A DNA stretch of 17,277 nt, taken from positions 1-17,277 of the forward strand of contig JAXMCI010000065.1 in the NCBI GenBank assembly GCA_046349435.1. Reading direction: 5' to 3'. Made by a program: the position numbers and the translations under genes. This document shows, one piece after another, positions 14,141 to 17,277 of this stretch. Positions within the stretch are counted from its first letter, which is position 1. Each line of letters begins with the position of its first letter. Origin of the DNA: JAXMCI01 sp046349435 (GTDB lineage: Bacteria > Pseudomonadota > Alphaproteobacteria > Dongiales > Dongiaceae). Under the pieces are notes generated by a model. That model was given only the letters and a program-made list of their open reading frames with translations. It made no database searches and had not been told where the DNA came from.

Positions 14141-14890
14141 TCAGCCGAACGGCGTCAGGATGGCGGCGTAGATCAAGCCGCCCGCCAGGAACGGCCAGAA
14201 GCGGCCCTCGTTGCCGTGCGGCAGCTCCTCGATCAGGCTGATGGCGATGATGGCGCCGGACAGCAGCGCCAGGGGCAGGATCATCAGCGGCGTCGGCAGC
14301 TCGCCCGCGACGCCGAGTGCCCAGCCCGCGATCGCCGCGCCGGCGAGGATGTAGCAGCCGAACCGGGCATAGCTGTCGCCATATTCGCGGCGCAGCGAAT
14401 GATCGACCGTCAGGAAGTGCGTGCCCATCGCGATGGCGAAAAGCAGGATGGGTACCTCCTGCTCCTCGATGGCGTTGATCCTCGTGTAGGTCACCATTCC
14501 GGCATAGACGGCGAATATGGCGATGTGCAGGAGATAGGACAGGCCCGGGGCCCGGGCCTTGCCCGACGCCTGATCGCCGGCCGGGCGGGACCAGACCACC
14601 AAGCGCTCCACCCCGTAGAACAGCACGAATCCGGCAAGGGCGCTCAGCGATACGAGATAGGCCGGAAGCTTCGTCGTCCAATCGGCCATCGAACGGACCA
14701 GCACCGCCCTGGCGGCTTCGACTTCCGGCAGGAGATGGACGAAGACGTAGGCGACGGAAATCCCGGCCGAGAACGACAGCAGGCTGCGCCGGTCGCGGAC
14801 CAGTCGCCCGGGCAGCCAGACGCGGTCTCCGAAGACGAAGATCGCGGCGAGCAGAAGCGCGAGGCCAAAGGGTTCGACGGCGCTGACCAT
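14141..14890 (-). CDS. ZIP-like polytopic membrane protein
   Basis: The 249-residue product has about seven or eight predicted membrane segments. FSAGISVAYVFVHLLPEVE (40-58) resembles the HLLPE helix of ZIP metal transporters, and SGAIIAISLIEELPHGNEGR (211-230) contains a second acidic/histidine pair. However the HxxxE repeats of classical ZIP helices IV and V are not evident, and the loop FAIAMGTHFLTVDHSLRREY at 151-170 is histidine-bearing but unfamiliar. I therefore call it ZIP-like rather than a proven metal transporter. The start at 14890 has only a weak GGGG upstream. It is 38 nt upstream of the BASS gene and 146 nt downstream of the outer-membrane barrel gene, on the same strand. Confidence 0.65.
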   Translation of the reverse strand: MVSAVEPFGLALLLAAIFVFGDRVWLPGRLVRDRRSLLSFSAGISVAYVFVHLLPEVEAARAVLVRSMADWTTKLPAYLVSLSALAGFVLFYGVERLVVWSRPAGDQASGKARAPGLSYLLHIAIFAVYAGMVTYTRINAIEEQEVPILLFAIAMGTHFLTVDHSLRREYGDSYARFGCYILAGAAIAGWALGVAGELPTPLMILPLALLSGAIIAISLIEELPHGNEGRFWPFLAGGLIYAAILTPFG

Positions 14891-15036
14891 GACCCCGGAT
14901 ACTTGCGGCTAGGTCCTGCACCCATGAGGAGGCTTCCCCCCTGGGCACGGATGGGAGCCAAGCCATATCACAGATCCAGGCCCCCGAGGGGCGCCCCCAC
15001 CGTCCGATGCCGGGTCGGAGCGCGGGGAAGGCGCGG

Positions 15037-15864
15037 TCAGAAGAAGCGGATGGTCGAGCCGATGATCGGTCCGTGCACCCACATGTCCCAGCGGAACTCG
15101 TTCCGGCCGTTGCCCTGCTGATAGTCCTGGTAGAGCCCCTTGTAGCCGGCCCACACCGTCGACTCGAGGCCGAAGAGGGAGAACTGGTAGCCGACCAGCC
15201 CCATGCCGGAGAACGCGAACTCCGAGCCGACGCCGAAGCCGCCGACGTTGGCGTCCAGCAGGGCCTTCCAATGGTCGGCGATGTCGACCTGGACGCGTCC
15301 GCCGACGATCGGATCGACCCAGTCGAAGCTCTTGTCGACCGACTGGTTGATCCGTAACGGCCCGATGCGCTTGAGCTTGAAGTCCAGGCCGAGGTTCGTA
15401 TACCGGATGCCGGCATAGACGTCCGCGTTGAACCCCCAGTTCCAGGTCCCCTGGCCATCCGGGCTCAACTGCCGCGGCGCATCGAGGAAGTTGTAGAAGA
15501 CCGCGCTCTCGATGTAGGTCATCTCGACGGTCGCGTCGCCCCGCGCGAAGCCGAAGGGGCCGGACAGGTCATCGAACCCGACTTGGTTGTAGAGGCCGTC
15601 GACATAGACGCCGACCCGTCCCTTCCGGACGCCGAGCCGCCCCTCGACGGCAATCAGCGAATCGGCGTTGTCGAGGATATCGATGAAGCCGGCATCGACG
15701 GGGATCTGGCGACCGCCGAGCACCCCGATGTTGCCGTCGAACGATGTCGCCCAGAGGTAGGTGCTGAGGTCGACATGCCAGTCGCCGTCGAAAGGACCCT
15801 CGGCGTAGGCGAAACCGGCCCAGAGGGACAGGATCGCGCCCCAGAACAGACCCGCCAGCCGCAT
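15037..15864 (-). CDS. Outer-membrane beta-barrel protein
   Basis: The 275-residue product starts with a Sec signal peptide (MRLAGLFWGAILSLWAGFAYA, cleavage near 21/22 before EGPF). The mature part alternates short amphipathic strands with glycine/asparagine turns, is rich in Trp, Tyr and Phe, and ends in aromatic phenylalanine (STIRFF), as expected for a BAM-assembled barrel. Strand-like stretches include WHVDLSTYLWATSFDG, GVYVDGLYNQVGF and FNADVYAGIRYTNLGLDFKL. Conserved-looking pieces VEGRLGVRKGRVGVYVDG and DPIVGGRVQVDIADHW occur in outer-membrane proteins of unknown function. The ATG at 15864 has AAGGA 8 nt upstream; the frame extending further upstream lacks a signal. Porin or assembly role unknown. 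It lies 169 nt downstream of the cysteine-containing exported protein gene. Confidence 0.8.
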   Translation of the reverse strand: MRLAGLFWGAILSLWAGFAYAEGPFDGDWHVDLSTYLWATSFDGNIGVLGGRQIPVDAGFIDILDNADSLIAVEGRLGVRKGRVGVYVDGLYNQVGFDDLSGPFGFARGDATVEMTYIESAVFYNFLDAPRQLSPDGQGTWNWGFNADVYAGIRYTNLGLDFKLKRIGPLRINQSVDKSFDWVDPIVGGRVQVDIADHWKALLDANVGGFGVGSEFAFSGMGLVGYQFSLFGLESTVWAGYKGLYQDYQQGNGRNEFRWDMWVHGPIIGSTIRFF

Positions 15865-16033
15865 TTTTCCGATCCTTCCCCAATGCAATGGCCGTTGCCC
15901 GACGACGCAGCCGGGGCCCGCTTGCCGACGACCGAGATCCGCAAGCCTGTTGGCCGGCGTCGGCGCCGCGTCGCGATCCCCGTCCACCGGTGTCCGCGCC
16001 CCGCCCTGGTCGTCGGCGTCGCGGGTCCGGCGA

Positions 16034-16453
16034 TCAGGGATTGGCCGGCGGCGCGATGCAGGCACCGAAGACCACGAACCCCACCTGGTCGCCGACCGCG
16101 GCGAGGCTCATCTTGCCCGACGAACGGCCGATATTGATCGTCCAGCTCACCGAGTCCTGGACGCCTTCTAGGACCAGCAGGTCGCCGGCCTGGCCGACCA
16201 CGTCGATCTTCGTCGACACGGCGCCGTCGGTCGTCTCGCCGGCAATGGTGTGCTGCTGGACGTCGACCGTGACGAACTGCGGCAGGTTGATGGCGGCCGC
16301 ACTGTCGCGCGTGCACTGGCTGCCCGGCTCGCAGGACGCTGCGTCGATCAGGGCGCAGGTGAAGGGCTTGGTGCCATCGAAGGGCGCCGCCGTCGCGACG
16401 CCGGCCGAGCCGATCGCAAGCAGCGCGGCCAACATGGCCTTGGCGAATTGCAT
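16034..16453 (-). CDS. Exported four-cysteine protein, function unknown
   Basis: The 139-residue product has a clear signal peptide (MQFAKAMLAALLAIGSAGVATA, cleavage near 22). The mature protein has four cysteines (C33, C41, C47, C132), consistent with two disulfides in the periplasm. PFDGTKPFTCALIDAASCEPG opens it; FVTVDV, TKIDVV, LLVLEGVQ, WTINIG and VGFVVFGAC suggest an all-beta fold. I recall unannotated alphaproteobacterial proteins with the same DGTKPFTC...GVQ...W pattern, often with a similar size, but know no function. GGAGG 7 nt before the ATG fixes the start. It follows the glycine-zipper gene by 17 nt, so the two are almost certainly cotranscribed. Confidence 0.75.
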   Translation of the reverse strand: MQFAKAMLAALLAIGSAGVATAAPFDGTKPFTCALIDAASCEPGSQCTRDSAAAINLPQFVTVDVQQHTIAGETTDGAVSTKIDVVGQAGDLLVLEGVQDSVSWTINIGRSSGKMSLAAVGDQVGFVVFGACIAPPANP

Positions 16454-16470
16454 CTGAGGTCCTCCGGCTG

Positions 16471-16956
16471 CTAGCTGACGATGTAGCCGCGCCCCTGCAT
16501 GCAGGCTCTCATGGCCCGGTTGTAGGCGTCGCGCTGGTTGTTGTTGTTGTTCCCGGAATCCCGCTGGGAGTTCCGGTTGCGGTTCTGGTCGGCGCGCCGC
16601 ATGCCGCCGAGCAGCGCACCGGTGCTGGCGCCGATCGCGGCACCCCTGCCGGCATTGCCGGCGATGGCGCCGCCGACCGCTCCAACGGCCGCGCCGCGCG
16701 CGCCGCCCTGCAGCAGGCCGCCGGCAATCGGCTGGGAGCCCGACCCGGAGCCGGAGCCGGATCCGCCGCCGCCGCCCATCGACGGGTCGAAGCCGGACTG
16801 CTGCACCGCCCAGCTATGGCACTCGAAGCGGTCGCGGTCCTGCTGGGCCTGGGTCTGGCCCTGCGCCGGATAGATGATCAATTGCTGCGCGAGCGCAGGC
16901 CAAGACAGAAATCCCAGGACTACGATCAGGAGCCCGCCTGTTCTTGCTCGTGTCAT
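16471..16956 (-). CDS. Exported glycine-zipper (YMGG-like) protein
   Basis: The 161-residue product begins with a signal peptide (MTRARTGGLLIVVLGFLSWPALA, cleavage before QQ at 24). It then has a QDRDRFECHSWAVQQSGFDP segment at 39-58, a glycine/serine tract at 61-74, a glycine-zipper helix pair at 84-119 (repeated GxxxG, for example GAAVGAVGGAIAGNAGRGA), an asparagine-rich stretch at 124-140 and a conserved-looking end ACMQGRGYIVS with one cysteine. Such proteins, sometimes with YMGG or OmpA/Rcc01698-like labels, sit in or against the cell envelope; a specific role is unknown. AGGAG 7 nt upstream of the ATG at 16956 supports the start. A candidate promoter lies about 48 nt upstream. It is the first gene of the minus-strand run. 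Confidence 0.78.
   Translation of the reverse strand: MTRARTGGLLIVVLGFLSWPALAQQLIIYPAQGQTQAQQDRDRFECHSWAVQQSGFDPSMGGGGGSGSGSGSGSQPIAGGLLQGGARGAAVGAVGGAIAGNAGRGAAIGASTGALLGGMRRADQNRNRNSQRDSGNNNNNQRDAYNRAMRACMQGRGYIVS
16538..16552. repeat. Trinucleotide run encoding polyasparagine
   Basis: A (TTG)n/(AAC)n run of about five units in the plus strand encodes five consecutive asparagines in the glycine-zipper protein. Together with the GGAGCC-type run encoding GSGSGSGS at about 16738-16770 it makes the gene prone to length changes by slippage. Confidence 0.7.
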
Positions 16957-17277
16957 CGAAATGCTCCTCCCCCCGAGCCTGCTTCCGCAGGACTTGTCAA
17001 GGCGCGACGAATCCTAGCGATCCTGCGGCGGACGTCAAGCCAAGCTCGTCCGTGACCGATCGCCGGCTCCGCATCCTCATAACCCCCGCGAACGCCGACG
17101 CCGGGATTCGGATCGTCACGGCTCGTGGCTGGGGTGCGCCTCAGAGGATACTGGCAAACCGCGGAGCAACCGCTCATGGCCTGGAACACGGGTCCACTCC
17201 GTCGCCGGCGCCACACGGCTTCTCGCCGGCCCGTCCTTGGTGTGCTACGGTGGCTTTGCAGTTGACACATGAGAACG
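16957..17277. other. Non-coding stretch upstream of the glycine-zipper gene
   Basis: No protein with family features is seen on either strand; the one long open frame (minus strand) is arginine-rich, overlaps the next gene and lacks a ribosome site. It holds a sigma-70-like promoter pair (17011-17038) and, on the plus strand, a TTGACA at 17262-17267 that may be the -35 of a promoter for a gene to the right of the window. Confidence 0.5.
17011..17038 (-). promoter_or_regulatory. Possible sigma-70 promoter for the envelope/sulfatase run
   Basis: On the minus strand, TTGACG (-35, 17033-17038) is followed by a 16-bp spacer and TAGGAT (-10, 17011-17016). This puts the start near 17004 and leaves a leader of about 48 nt before the ATG at 16956. 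The -35 matches the consensus at 5 of 6 positions, the -10 at 4 of 6. Confidence 0.5.

Noticed and set aside
14988..14997. GGGGCGCCCC palindrome downstream of the barrel gene
   Set aside because: No loop and no T run; such GC palindromes are expected in this base composition.
13251..15458. 735-residue minus-strand frame
   Set aside because: Only the last 283 residues are real (the BASS transporter). The upstream part is an arginine/serine-rich shadow of the barrel and ZIP-like genes.
16953..17270. 105-residue minus-strand frame upstream of the glycine-zipper gene
   Set aside because: Arginine-rich, no ribosome site, covers the likely promoter, and overlaps the next start.

Overview
The window is about 70% GC. 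It has long spurious reading frames on both strands, GC-rich third codon positions, strong Shine-Dalgarno sites and protein families typical of Alphaproteobacteria (small SGRPRG-tail protein, DUF4239, molybdenum-carrier-like protein, SDR / Gfo-Idh-MocA sugar enzymes). I infer a soil or plant/animal-associated, high-GC alphaproteobacterium, perhaps Rhodospirillales-like; the genus cannot be fixed from this sequence. No rRNA, tRNA, CRISPR array, transposase or phage structural gene is visible.

Left part (1-4350): a 5'-truncated view of an ABC exporter gene leaves the window on the minus strand, with a PhoB-box-like repeat in front of it. Upstream of it lies a conserved 74-residue protein. Divergent from that is a peptidoglycan-binding / lysozyme-like protein with two CxxC pairs and no signal peptide. 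Next come a Tat-exported beta-carbonic-anhydrase-like protein, an SGNH esterase (minus) and a molybdenum-carrier-like Rossmann protein (plus).

Middle part (4349-9930): a family-4-type glycosyltransferase (minus) is followed by a decayed copy of the 5' end of the molybdenum-carrier gene. Then comes a compact plus-strand operon of NAD-dependent epimerase/dehydratase, short-chain dehydrogenase and Gfo/Idh/MocA oxidoreductase. The first two genes overlap and the third uses a TTG start whose ribosome site overlaps the preceding stop. This looks like a sugar, sugar-acid or cyclitol oxidation pathway. A Rid-family protein lacking the usual active-site arginine and a four-helix DUF4239 membrane protein follow.

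Right part (9938-16956): eight minus-strand genes run head to tail. In transcription order they are a glycine-zipper exported protein, a cysteine-containing exported protein, an outer-membrane beta-barrel, a ZIP-like membrane protein, a BASS-family (bile acid:sodium symporter-like) transporter, a DUF202 membrane protein, a signal-less arylsulfatase and its formylglycine-generating enzyme. A plausible sigma-70 promoter precedes the first gene. The sulfatase lacks an export signal, sits beside its activating enzyme and shares the run with an organic-anion-type symporter and an outer-membrane barrel. I therefore propose, as inference only, that the run imports and desulfates a sulfated organic anion in the cytoplasm. 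This is the best candidate for an undescribed system here.
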